DNA from: Nothopassalora personata
Taxonomy: Eukaryota; Ascomycota; Dothideomycetes; Mycosphaerellales; Mycosphaerellaceae
NCBI GenBank assembly: GCA_033816765.1
Contig: CM066294.1
Coordinates: 372,001-436,000, forward strand
Length of the DNA: 64,000 nucleotides
Reading direction: 5' to 3'
In this document: one piece after another, positions 11,201 through 21,717 of the stretch
How positions within the stretch are numbered: the first letter of the stretch is position 1
Layout: each line of letters begins with the position of its first letter
Notes under the pieces: generated by a model
Seen by the model: the letters and a program-made list of their open reading frames with translations, nothing else
Databases searched by the model: none
What the model was told of the DNA's origin: nothing
Program-made: the position numbers and the translations under genes

Positions 11201-14200
11201 GCTCAAGAGGACCCAATGTACAAGTTTGGGCTGCAGGCGCTCATCCACTGCATCCCGAGACTGAAAGAATGGCCGCTGCTGGCGGAACGAATCTTCCACA
11301 CTCCCAGCCTGCGCAACACGCAAGTCTGGACGGCCGCTGAAGCTGTAGTCAAGGAGATGCAGCATGACAATATGGGCATGAACGGCGATGGCTCGAATGG
11401 CATCACTAATGGTGTGGTCGACGATGACTTCTCCGCAGAACCTGCGATCCCTGCATTCACCGCCATCCAGGTTGACCCACCACTTCGCGAGAACTTCTAC
11501 GAGGATCCCAATGAGGACATCTCTGACAAGGTGACCTTCGTACTCAACAATGTGTCTAAGCGCAATTTGGAAGAGAAGTTCAAGGAGATCGAGTCGGCTC
11601 TGGAAGACAAGTACCATTCGTGGTTTGCTCACTATCTCGTGGAGGAGCTCGCCAAGACGCAGCCCAACTTCCAGTCTTTGTATCTCAGTGTGCTGGATAA
11701 GTTCAACAAGAACATGCTCTGGGCGGAAGTTCTGCGAGAAACCTACATCAGTTGCCAAAAAATGATCAACGCCCAATCGACGATGGATCATCAGCACGAG
11801 CGAACGACCTTGAAGAACCTTGCTGTATGGCTCGGCTCAATCACCTTGGCGCGAAATCAGCCTATACTACACCGGAATCTATCCTTTAAAGAGCTGCTGC
11901 TCGAAGGCTACGATACACAGCGTCAACTCGTGGCCATCCCGTTCACCTGCAAAACACTTTCGCAAGCAGCGCATTCCAAGGTGTTCCGACCACCAAACCC
12001 ATGGATCGTGGAGATACTCAGTATACTTGCCGAACTTTATCATGCCACAGACCTCAAGCTCAACATGAAGTTCGAGATTGAGATGCTCTTCCGCGACTTT
12101 GGTCTGGAAATGAACGAGATCCCAATGTCTGAAGCCATCCGCTCGCGGCCTCTACTGGATTCGGCAATGATGAACTACGTGCCTGATGGACCGGATGCCT
12201 TTGGCGACATGGCTCTCATGGGTCTGTCTAAGCGTGGCCCTAACGAGCGCTTTTCACCAGATGCAGTCATTCAAGCAGTTCCTGACCTGGGTGGCATGCT
12301 GCAAATCCCTCAGGCTGTGGGCGCCATTACTCAACAACAGATGCGCACCATCTTCGTCAACGCCGCACAGCAGGCTATCTACGAGATCATTGCTCCTGTC
12401 GTAGAACGATCAGTGACGATAGCCTCGATTTCCACCTCAGAGCTTATCCAGAAGGACTTTAACACAGAGGGCGATGTTGATAAGATGCGAAACTCTGCGC
12501 ACACGATGGTCAAAGCGCTCTCTGGCAGCTTGGCCCTGGTCACCTGCAAGGAACCACTTCGCATGAGTATCACAAACAACATCCGACTTCTGGCGGCAAG
12601 GTCCCTACCTGAGCAGCTACCAGAAGGCCAGATCCTGATGTTCGTCAACGACAACATTGACACAGTCTGCAGCCTGGTCGAGCATGCAGCGGAGGAGCAC
12701 TCGCTGGCTGAGATTGATCTCCAGCTTCAACAAGCTTTCGAAGATCGCCGACAACACAATGAGCAGCGACCGAACGAGCCGTTCTCTCAGCAAGCTGTCA
12801 GTCGATGGGCCACTCTCATACCGGATCCTTACCGCCAGGATCAAAATGGTCTCAACCGACAGCAGTTGGCCTTGTACGAGGAGTTCGGACGTGTGGCACG
12901 TCTGACACCTGCGGTCCACGGCAATAGCATCTCGCAGGATAGTAGCCGTCAGCTGCCGGACGTGTTGTCCGAGAGCTATCTTCCGAGTTTGCAAACTCCA
13001 GCCGAGGCCCCTGCGATGCCGCGACCAACACAGCAAAGAACAATCGGTCCCGCTGTCAACGGATATATGGACAACGCCAACATTGGACATCGCATCATGG
13101 AATTGATGGAGGAGCTGCAGCAGACTTCCAGAGAAGCTCCAGAAGAACACATCAGCGAAATCGGTGAGGGTGCGCCCATCAGACGTGTATATGGAGAGCT
13201 CGTCGGTCTCATCGAGCGAGCGCCTGGCATTGACCCGCTCGCGATCACATCTGGCATGCAGTGCCTCAACGTGGTGTACAACACGGCCCAGAAGCGATTG
13301 GAGGTCGAAGTCTTTGTGCGCTTGCTCACTCAACTGTGCCGCATGTCGACCGCGGCTGGCAGAAACATCACCATGCAGCTCGCCACGGCAGACAATGATC
13401 ATATGTTCAATGCTGCAGCTACCGTTGCGCTACACAACGAGGGACTGCTCGAGTTGCAGCATATCGACACACAGATCGCAAAGGGCATCAAGGCGAAAAG
13501 ACATGTGGCACTGCCGTTCTTGAAGGAGATCGTGGATGAGCTTCTCCTCGGCGATAGCCCAATGTCATTCCGAACAGACTTCGTGCTAACATACGAAGCA
13601 CTGGGCAGCTGGCTGCACGAAGAGCCAGGCCTTGAATTGGCACGCGAGATTATGACCAAGCTTCAGATTCCGGCGAACCAAGTTAATGGCATGCCCAGTC
13701 CAGAGTCCGATAGCAACAAAATCGACCAGCATGAGTACATTTTCGAAGAATGGGTGCGACTGCAAAGAAAGGATCTTCCAGATCGCGCTCAGCTTGCCTT
13801 TATGCAGCAAATGCATGACCGAGGCGTGATTGCGCACGAGGAAGAGGCCATCAGATTCTTCCGCGCCTGCTTGGACATGTCTTGCGCTGAGTATGACAGA
13901 ATCAGCTCTGTGCCTTACGCTACTCTGGACCAAGCTTACGTTCACATCGACGCACTGGCCAAGCTCATTGCCATGATGGTCGTCTTTCACAGCTCCACTA
14001 GTGACGAATCACAGGCCAATAAGGCGAAGCCATTCGCAGCACTCATCCGCCTGGTCATCTTGATCATGAACGACCACCACAGAAGGTACCACGAACGCTT
14101 CAATGGCAGGGTGTACTTCCGCCTTTTCTCGACATTGTTGTGTGAGATTCATGGATATCGCCAGCAATTGTCTGAAGAGCAGTCGCAAGCTCTCTTTGGC

Positions 14201-15232
14201 GAGTTTGCCAACGCCTTGCAAGTACTTCAACCACGACACTTTCCAGGATTCATGCACGGCTGGTTGTCGCTCCTCGGCCACCGCATATTCCTCAGCCAAT
14301 TTCTGGATGGACAAGGTCGCACTAACGGTGGATGGGACACGTACACCAGGCTGATGCACCTCCTTCTTGTCAACCTGGGCGAGCTACTGTCCATGCCGGA
14401 TGTCCCTCCTGTCGCACAAGACTACTACAGAGGAGTGATACGCTTCTTCCTCATGCTGCATCACGACTTTCCAGAGTTCCTGATCGAGAACCACATGCAA
14501 TTGGACTCGAGCATTCCTGTGGGTTGCGTTCAATTGCTCAACGTTGTGAACAGCGCGACTCCTCGCATCGTCTACAACGATCAGCCGGACCCATTCACGC
14601 CGGGTCTGAAGATCAACAGGCTGGAACAAGTTCGTCAGGCTCCAGCCGTGCACTCAGCCTTGACCAATGTGCTCGATGAAGCGGGCATCACAACGGCAGT
14701 TGACCGCATCTGCGAAGGAGGTGATATCGGTGAGCAGGACTTTGGCATCGTAATGTCTGCCGTTGACCGTCAAGACGGCCAGATGAGCGCGATCCTTGTC
14801 AACGCACTGGTCCTTCACGTTGGCGTCCATGCCACATCGGCGTCCTCCGTCTTCTCTTCTGCAGCTGCGCCAGCACGACTCCTCGAACGACTCTTGCGCG
14901 AATCTCGCGAGCAGGCTCGTTACTACTTGGTGACCGCCATGGCCAACCAAGTGAGGTACATTAACGCCCACACACATTACTTTTCAACAGCTTTACAGCA
15001 CATGTTTAGCATTGGCTCGCCGGAACTACAGGAGCAGATCATGCGCTTGCTGTGTGAGCGTGCCGTGCCCCGACCACATCCATGGGGCATCATTGTCATG
15101 CTCCTCGAGATGATGAAGAATCAGACCTACGATCTCTGGAATCTGCCATTCATGAAGGCTGCGCCGCAATTGGAGCATATGCTTGTGGGGCTTGCCCATA
15201 GGCAGGATCATGGGTGGAGTGGAGTGATGTAA
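8265..15232 (+). CDS. NOT1: CCR4-NOT complex scaffold subunit 1 (Not1)
   Basis: Scaffold of the CCR4-NOT deadenylase, which shortens mRNA poly(A) tails and represses translation. Exons are 8265-9291 and 9357-15232, with a canonical gtaagt...acag 65-nt intron, giving 2300 aa. This compares well with yeast Not1 (about 2100) and human CNOT1 (about 2400). The first 190 or so residues are low-complexity (Ser/Thr/Ala/Pro) and include an Ala-Thr/Ala-Pro run. Next come HEAT-type helices, the central MIF4G-like CAF1-binding region, the CN9BD/DUF3819-type block and the NOT1 C-terminal superdomain, ending near DLWNLPFMKAAPQLEHM. Domain borders are from family knowledge; I can see the order, not exact limits. 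The upstream GTG at 8238 is in frame but not used as a start here. Confidence 0.95.
8569..8626 (+). repeat. Coding hexanucleotide repeat in NOT1
   Basis: This is a run of gcgact/gcgacg and then gccagc units. It encodes an Ala-Thr then Ala-Pro tract in the disordered N-terminus of Not1. Because the unit is six bases, length change would not shift the frame. Confidence 0.8.
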
Positions 15233-16183
15233 GAATGCTCCATTCCCTCCTTCAGCACGAGAAAGAGGCGATTCGATGAGGTGACCAAGGGAGGTAATAT
15301 TGGCAGGAGAGAAAGAAAAATCCTAGCTATAGGACCCTTCATTTTGACGAGAAGGGGGGGCAAGCACTGCACTCGGTCTGTTGTTCCTGTTGTTGTTGCA
15401 TTGGGAGGAGTTTGACCGAGAACGCGGGAAGGTTAAGGTGGACTACTTACTACCTATACTGTTGATGAAGTGGCACGACATTTGACGTATTGTAGAATAG
15501 TGCTGAGAGAGGATTGAATGAAGACTATGTGATGTCCCTAACCACCCTACCATCATGGCAGCTTCGACGATACAGATGTTGCACTCATCAATACATCAGC
15601 AGCGGCGCTCATCGAGGGCTCCTTCAGCATGGCGGGGTCATCGACATCTATCTCAGCTGGCCACGAACCGCGAACCCGGACATCTTACTAGAGCGAAAGT
15701 CAGTATAGCTCTTAGCTGTCGTAAATCGCTGAAAGCCATGTCGGTCTTCCCGTTGGTTTGACCACACGTGGCTAGGCACAGCAATATATGAGATAGAGGG
15801 CGGCTTAAATGCTTCTGGAAGACGAAGTGGCTGCGCCCGAACCGGGCGCCTTCTTTTCATACAGCGCCACAGACCGTGGGAAGAGTTGCTTCTCGCTGAA
15901 ACTTGGCATAATGCTTCAGATCGTGGCTGCCACGAGCTATGGCGGCACGGAGCGAGCGAGATGTGGCAGACATCACAACAATCAAGAGGCTTGCGTCTCT
16001 CACTAGGCTCTGCGGCTTTATCTGTACTACGTTTTCATGCATTGGTGTGCGATCTGCTCAGGAGCACAGATAGACCAAATTCCCCAGAGACTGCAAATGC
16101 TCACTTGCGATCCACAGTTCCACATCGAACCAAGACCTAGCTAGCCAGAGTCGTTCCTACAACTACGGCTCACCTTCTTAGCA
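15233..16183. other. Intergenic, no supported gene
   Basis: This stretch holds the NOT1 3' end and the 5' side of the cysteine-rich locus. Several short open frames are present but none has a recognisable motif. Confidence 0.4.
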
Positions 16184-17014
16184 ATGAGCGCCTGGGCGAC
16201 TTTGTCGACAGTGACCGCTCAGAGCAATGTCTGCATGACCGGCAACATAGAGAGATACATCCAAATCCAGGAACATATCATGCATACAACTTTACTGCGG
16301 CAGACACATGGATCTGCAACCCCGGCTCAGTCGACGACGGACAAGGTGGCTGTATTGCCGGTCCGACCTGCACGGCGCCTCAATTTTTGGAGCAAGCTGG
16401 AACCGCCTGCACATACCAGATCCCGAAGATCATCGACATTATCGGCAACGAAGGATGTCGGTGCCCGGATAACATGGAGAATACGCCTGATCGAAGCTCA
16501 TGTAAGTGCCATGGCCAAGGACTCGAGGATGGCAAAGGTGGATGCACACTATGTCCCTCGGGCAAACAGCCGACAGAAGACCGCAAATTATGCGTCTGTA
16601 GTAACGACACTGTCGACGACGGCAAAGGCGGCTGTGGCCCTCGTCTGTCGTGCGCGTACCCTCGAACATATGACCAAACGAATAAGGCATGTCGCTGCCC
16701 TTCCGACTATTTCGAGGTGCAGATGGAGAATGCCAATGCTATCCTGCCGGGTACGACAACGGCACTGGCAGGTGTGCAATTTGTCCTCCCGAAGAAGAAT
16801 CAACAATGCCGGAAAAGTCCGCCTTTGTGCTGATAGTACTGCCCTTTATCTACATGATCAATGCTTCGCCTTCCCCTGCCAGAGCGACCAAACGCGTGAC
16901 AGCTATGGGAAATGCGGTTGTCGACCTGATCAAACCACTGACAGCGCTGAGAAATGTGGTTGCCGATCGGACCAAATTATCAACACCCTGGGATATCTAC
17001 TGGGACAGACATGA
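16184..17014 (+). pseudogene. Cysteine-rich secreted-type locus with scrambled frames
   Basis: The frame starting at 16184 is open for 276 codons. It begins with a short hydrophobic leader (MSAWATLSTVTAQ) and ends in a Cys-rich tail (KCGCRPDQTTDSAEKCGC). Between these its translation is Arg-rich and featureless. A second frame over about 16250-16715 reads as a Cys-rich domain with three DDGQGGC/EDGKGGC/DDGKGGC repeats. A third frame over about 16710-16800 carries GADGECQCYPAGY and CAICPPEEES. So coding character moves 2 -> 1 -> 0 -> 2, always by the same step. The simplest reading is an extracellular repeat protein hit by three one-base deletions (or two-base insertions) that together restore the last frame. 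No GT-AG intron repairs the shifts. I do not recognise a specific family. Assembly error is an alternative. Confidence 0.55.
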
Positions 17015-17328
17015 GGTTGACCAAGATGAACATCTTGGCGCTTGGCAGAGCACCGGCATAGCTACGATTGAGTTTAGGCGGACCTCAATCTCCTCCGGCA
17101 TACCGCAGATTGTCCAGCATGTAGGACAACAGCAGCAAGACATTGTCACTTGCTTGGCTTTTAAGAGACACGTGATATAAGTAATCAGCTTATTCACCTC
17201 GGTTGAGAGCACCCGATTTGGGGTGGTACCAGCGAGCTATCATTCGAACAACGACAGTCAGAATGCAACTTCACTTATGTGAACCTCAGAAAACATCTGA
17301 AGGCTTGCAAGAAACTACGACATCCGCA

Positions 17329-18048
17329 ATGACAAACTCTACTGCAGAGATTCAGGCCGAATACCGCAAGAGGGCTGAAGCTCTCCGTGATGCAGAAGCA
17401 AAAGCCGTGTCGCTCTTCGAAGAGATCGAGAAAGACTATGTCCGTGCCGGCATCAATGAGAAGCAGCTGAGCGACGAAATACACAAGCTTGGACAGGAAC
17501 GCCATGGCGTGCGCACTCACTGGCACAAAAGAGTAGTCCGATCAGGGTGCAACACTCTCGAACCATTCAAAGAGAATCCGCCCGATCGGATGATTGAGCC
17601 GGGCGACATTCTCTACGTCGATCTGGGACCTGTGTTTGAGCAATGGGAGGCCGATTTTGGTCGTACATTTGTGCTTCCGGGAGGCTCGTATGACCCTTAC
17701 AAAGAGAAGCTGCGCGACTCGCTGGAGCCATGTTGGCAGAAAATTCAGCTTGCCTATCGCGATAATCCAGATATGACGGGTGAAGAGCTCTACGACATTG
17801 CTGGCGGTGTCGCGAAGGATGCTGGTTATGAGTGGGGTGCTGATCTCGCTGGTCATATCGTTGGTGCGTTCCCGCATGAGCGTATTCCTGATGATATGTT
17901 GCCATTGTACATCAAGCCAGGAAACAAGCAGCCGATGAGCAGTCTCGGGAAGGACGGCCACAGGAGACATTGGATTCTAGAAGTGCATCTTTGGGACAAA
18001 GAGCGAGGTATGAAGGGGTTCTACGAGCAGTTGCTCACCATTGAGTGA
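17329..18048 (+). CDS. M24 (pita-bread fold) metallopeptidase-like protein
   Basis: A single-exon gene of 239 aa. The chosen ATG opens MTNSTAEIQAEYRKRAEAL; an upstream in-frame ATG at 17263 would add 22 residues. The fold is recognised from GDILYVDLGPVFEQWEADFGRTFV, which holds the two metal-binding aspartates, LAGHIVGAFPHE with the ligand histidine, and WILEVHLWD with a ligand glutamate. This is the M24 family of aminopeptidase-like proteins. It lacks the N-terminal domain of Xaa-Pro aminopeptidases and is not a methionine aminopeptidase by its motifs. The substrate is unknown. Some M24 members have lost peptidase activity, so catalysis is inferred only. No signal peptide is seen, so it is probably cytosolic. 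Confidence 0.8.
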   Translation: MTNSTAEIQAEYRKRAEALRDAEAKAVSLFEEIEKDYVRAGINEKQLSDEIHKLGQERHGVRTHWHKRVVRSGCNTLEPFKENPPDRMIEPGDILYVDLGPVFEQWEADFGRTFVLPGGSYDPYKEKLRDSLEPCWQKIQLAYRDNPDMTGEELYDIAGGVAKDAGYEWGADLAGHIVGAFPHERIPDDMLPLYIKPGNKQPMSSLGKDGHRRHWILEVHLWDKERGMKGFYEQLLTIE

Positions 18049-19033
18049 GCAATGGGACATGAGTGCAAACAAATCATGTATATCTGCAGCGGTGTGGTGG
18101 GTGCACTTGATTCGCCACTGCACCACCATTCCACCTCTCGTACCAACCTGGTTATGTACGCCTAAATTATCGAGACTTGGCGCTTCTCTGCTGCGATCTC
18201 CTTTGGCTCGATTCCAAACTTCAAGGCGATCGTTTCCGTCGATCTGCGGAATTCAGACTGCGCCAGCTTATTACGATTGGCACCCAGATACGCAAGGAGA
18301 AGAACGCTGGATTCGGAAGTGTTGGTACGAAAGTCCTACGCGATAGGGCGTTGTTGAGTGGCAAAGCAAGCTTGTTGTCGCGGCCCGGAGGCGCATTGTG
18401 GGCGGGCAACGATGTGTGGACAAAATACTCACCAGAATAGATGGCGCTACCGACGAAGGTGTCGCCAAAGAAGACCAAGACGAAGGCGTGCTGTAAAATT
18501 GCTGATATCTGGTAGCATTAGCTAAGGGATAATAAGGATACCTTTATGGCTGATACTGACTGCCGAAGCCCTAATGGCTGCGTGCTGTACACGTCAAGCT
18601 CCGTCGTAGTCACCCAGGCCATACTGGCGCCATTGTGCTACAGTGGCTCTTTCGTGGAGGGAGTGCAAAGGCGCTTTTCTTGAGGTATCGAGCGGATGCT
18701 GCGGAGGTCGCGAGCGGAACGCGCCAGCCGTGTTTTCCCTCGTCTGAGACTCTGAGGGCAGGTAGAGCGACGCCAAGACCAGATGGGCGAGACCAATGAG
18801 ATGTGGTTGATTGTTCAGACCCTGCACACTGCCTACTTCGACACTGAGGCTTTTGTGGGGTCGTTCGGGAAAGAGGAGCTCGAGGACAGGCCTGTCTTGC
18901 CTCTAGAGCCTCTTTTGCCGCGGGAACGAGGCCGTCGATCGAGGCTGGATATCAGGGCGATATTGCATCGATATCGGATTCTGTAAGTGTTGAACATCCC
19001 ATACCCAAGACCAGCACGAACAAGATCACCACG
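18049..19033. other. Intergenic, no supported gene
   Basis: About 1 kb between two plus-strand genes. I checked frames on both strands (for example 18041-18346 and the minus frame 18221-18478) and found no motif that supports a gene. Confidence 0.4.
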
Positions 19034-20626
19034 ATGAACCACGAAGGATCGAAGCAGGACCAGGCGACCAAGCTTACTGGGGAGGAGATAGCAAAGCACA
19101 ATGACCGCGACAGCTGCTGGGTCATTGTCCACGGCAAGGCATACGATGTAACAGAGTGTATGTGACTCTATCGCATCAATTGCACTGAGTCCAATCAGAC
19201 TGACACTTTCGCCACAGTCCTACCAGAACACCCAGGAGGCCCCAAGATCATCCTCAAGTATGCCGGCAAGGACGCGACCGAAGAGTACGAGCCCATTCAC
19301 CCTCCCGACACGCTCGATAAGTTCCTCGACAAGAGCAAGCACCTGGGCGAGGTAGACATGGGCACGGTGGAGCAAGAGGATAAGAAGTTCGACCCAGAAG
19401 AGGAAGAGCGACTGGAGCGGATCAAGCATATGCCAATTCTCGAACAATGCTACAATCTAATGGACTTCGAAGCTGTAGCACGACGCGTGATGAAGAAGAC
19501 GGCGTGGGCATATTACTCCAGCGGTGCCGATGACGAGATCACAATGCGAGAAAACCATTCTGCGTTTCACAAGATCTGGTTTAGGCCGAGAGTTTTGCAG
19601 AATGTTGAGAATATCGATCTGTCGACGACGATGCTGGGAACGAAGTGCTCGATTCCATTCTACGTGACAGCGACTGCGCTCGGCAAGCTGGGAAACCCGG
19701 AAGGAGAGGTCGTACTTACACGGGGTGCCAAGAAGCACAACGTGATCCAGATGATTCCAACGCTTGCTTCATGCTCGTTCGATGAGATCGTGGATGCCAA
19801 GGACGGCGACCAGGTCCAGTGGCTGCAGCTTTACGTCAACAAGGACCGCGAGATCACGAAGCGCATCGTGCAGCATGCAGAAAAGCGTGACTGTAAGGGT
19901 CTGTTCATTACAGTTGATGCACCTCAGCTCGGACGACGGGAGAAGGATATGCGCTCGAAGTTCGACGACACCGGGTCGAATGTGCAGAAGACCGGCGGCG
20001 ACAATGTTGATCGATCACAGGGTGCTGCGCGTGCCATCTCCTCGTTTATCGACCCAGCTTTGTCGTGGAAGGACATCCCGTGGTTCTTCTCAATCACGAA
20101 GATGCCGATTATCCTCAAGGGTGTCCAGAGGGTGGAAGATGTCATCCAGGCTATTGCTGCCGGTGTGCATGGTGTCGTCCTTTCTAATCACGGCGGTCGA
20201 CAACTGGACACTGCTCGCTCTGGTATCGAAATTCTGGCTGAAGTAATGCCAGAGCTCAGGCGCCTAGGTCTCGACAAGAAGATCGAGATCTTCATTGATG
20301 GAGGCATCCGACGAGCGACCGATATCATCAAAGCACTTTGCCTTGGCGCGACCGGAGTCGGCATTGGCCGTCCTTTCCTGTTCGCCATGAGTGCGTACGG
20401 TCTCCCAGGTGTAGACCGGGCAATGCAGCTCCTGAAGGACGAGATGGAAATGAATATGCGCCTGATCGGATGCAACCATGTCAGCCAGCTGGGCCCAGAA
20501 TTTGTGGACACACGAGCTCTGAGCATGCATACGACTGGCGTGCCAGCCGATGTCAGGTCACTGGAGTCATATGACCCCATGATCGGGCCCAGGTCGCCTG
20601 TGTGGGAGCAGAAGGCCAAGTTGTAG
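19034..20626 (+). CDS. CYB2-like: Flavocytochrome b2-type L-lactate/2-hydroxyacid dehydrogenase
   Basis: Oxidises L-lactate or a related 2-hydroxyacid with FMN and passes electrons through a fused cytochrome b5. Exons 19034-19157 and 19218-20626 (60-nt intron) give 510 aa. The cytochrome b5 domain (about 12-85) has EHPGG with haem ligand His46 and the second ligand His69 in EEYEPIHPP. The FMN-dependent alpha-hydroxyacid dehydrogenase domain (about 115-480) shows AYYSSGADDE, WFRPRVL, TVDAPQLGRRE and the active-site SNHGGRQLD with catalytic His366. Yeast Cyb2 has a mitochondrial presequence and acts in the intermembrane space. Here the b5 domain starts almost at the first residue and no presequence is visible, so the enzyme may be cytosolic or an upstream exon is missed. 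Substrate among 2-hydroxyacids is not settled. Confidence 0.92.
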
Positions 20627-21655
20627 ACGACGTTCGCTGCTGCTAGCATTTGTATATACTGTATCACACGATCTTTTTGTTGATGTTCGTATGGTTGTGT
20701 CGCCGGGAAGCAGACAAAGGCAGTGGCAATGCGTTCTTCAGCGTCGAAGACAGCGCCAAGACATTGAACATGCGTCGTCCGATGCTTTCTTGACTTTACC
20801 TTGAGCCTCAGTCAGCTACGACACGGCGCAGTCGTCTACGAAACCACCACCCTGCTGGAAACTCATGATATCAAGCGACACGTGTGATTGGAATCCCGCG
20901 TGTGTCGCTCCAGTATCAGTGTCATCGACCACTCAGCCAGCGCCTGGACACGGAACGTCCGATGCACACGGCCGATGCTTCGATCCTCGCAGCTCTTCGT
21001 CGACGTCTTTAGACTACTGGCTGATCCGCGCCAATCTGCAACCGAGAAGGCCGGTTCGCGTCGAGAAACACAGCGTCAGCAGGCGGTCGCCAAGGCGAAT
21101 AGAGCTCATTGATTCAGCAGTGTGTCGCACATAGGATGGTTGTTTGTCTTGAGCTTTGTCGCTTTTACAGTAGTCGATGATCTGTTGACTGCATGGGGTC
21201 CCGCAGCCGCGTCGCCGAGCGCTGTGATGATCCCTGCTACCGGCCGTGAGAGGGACACTCTATGACCGTGATCTGCCACCAAACGGACCTCTTCTCCCAG
21301 TACATTCTGCTTCTCTACATACATATACTTTGATTACACACATTTGTTCTACGGCATACCACCCACTGTGCGCGTCCCAGTCATCTGCGCCGGTGCCTGA
21401 CCTGCTCCCACGTAATCGCCCATTCATCCACCTTGGATCGTTCAGCGCACGACGTCATCGAAGCACCGCGTTCGAACACCACAGCATCACACGACAGTCC
21501 TCTCACCCCAGCCGCTGCACAGTCGTATATACATGGAGGAGTGTGGTCGTCCTACTGCCCGCCTATGAGTCTGCCACAAGAAGACGGGAACAACCCCAAA
21601 CCCATCGACGTCATTCGCCCCAGTGTTCAGGCTGGCGGGGTGGTCAGAAGCATTG
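20627..21655. other. Intergenic and 5' leader of the RING-LON gene
   Basis: No independent gene is supported. The last 120 bases contain two upstream ATGs, described separately. Otherwise nothing was recognised. Confidence 0.4.
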
Positions 21656-21717
21656 ATGAGCCAACATGGCGGTCCACCCGAGAAGACCGAGGTACCCGTG
21701 GTCTTAGCAGCCCATGA
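21565..21717 (+). promoter_or_regulatory. Overlapping upstream ORF of the RING-LON gene
   Basis: An ATG at 21565 opens a 50-codon frame (MSLPQEDGNNPKPIDV...) in a different frame from the main ORF. It ends at 21717, beyond the main start at 21656. A shorter 11-codon upstream ORF begins at 21534. If both lie in the mature leader, they would lower initiation at 21656. The transcript start is unknown. Confidence 0.4.

Noticed and set aside
17329..18048. Methionine aminopeptidase
   Set aside because: It shares the M24 fold but its motifs and length do not fit MetAP1 or MetAP2.
18041..18480. Extra C-terminal exon of the M24 gene or a separate gene
   Set aside because: The M24 domain is complete at 18048 and downstream frames lack recognisable content.
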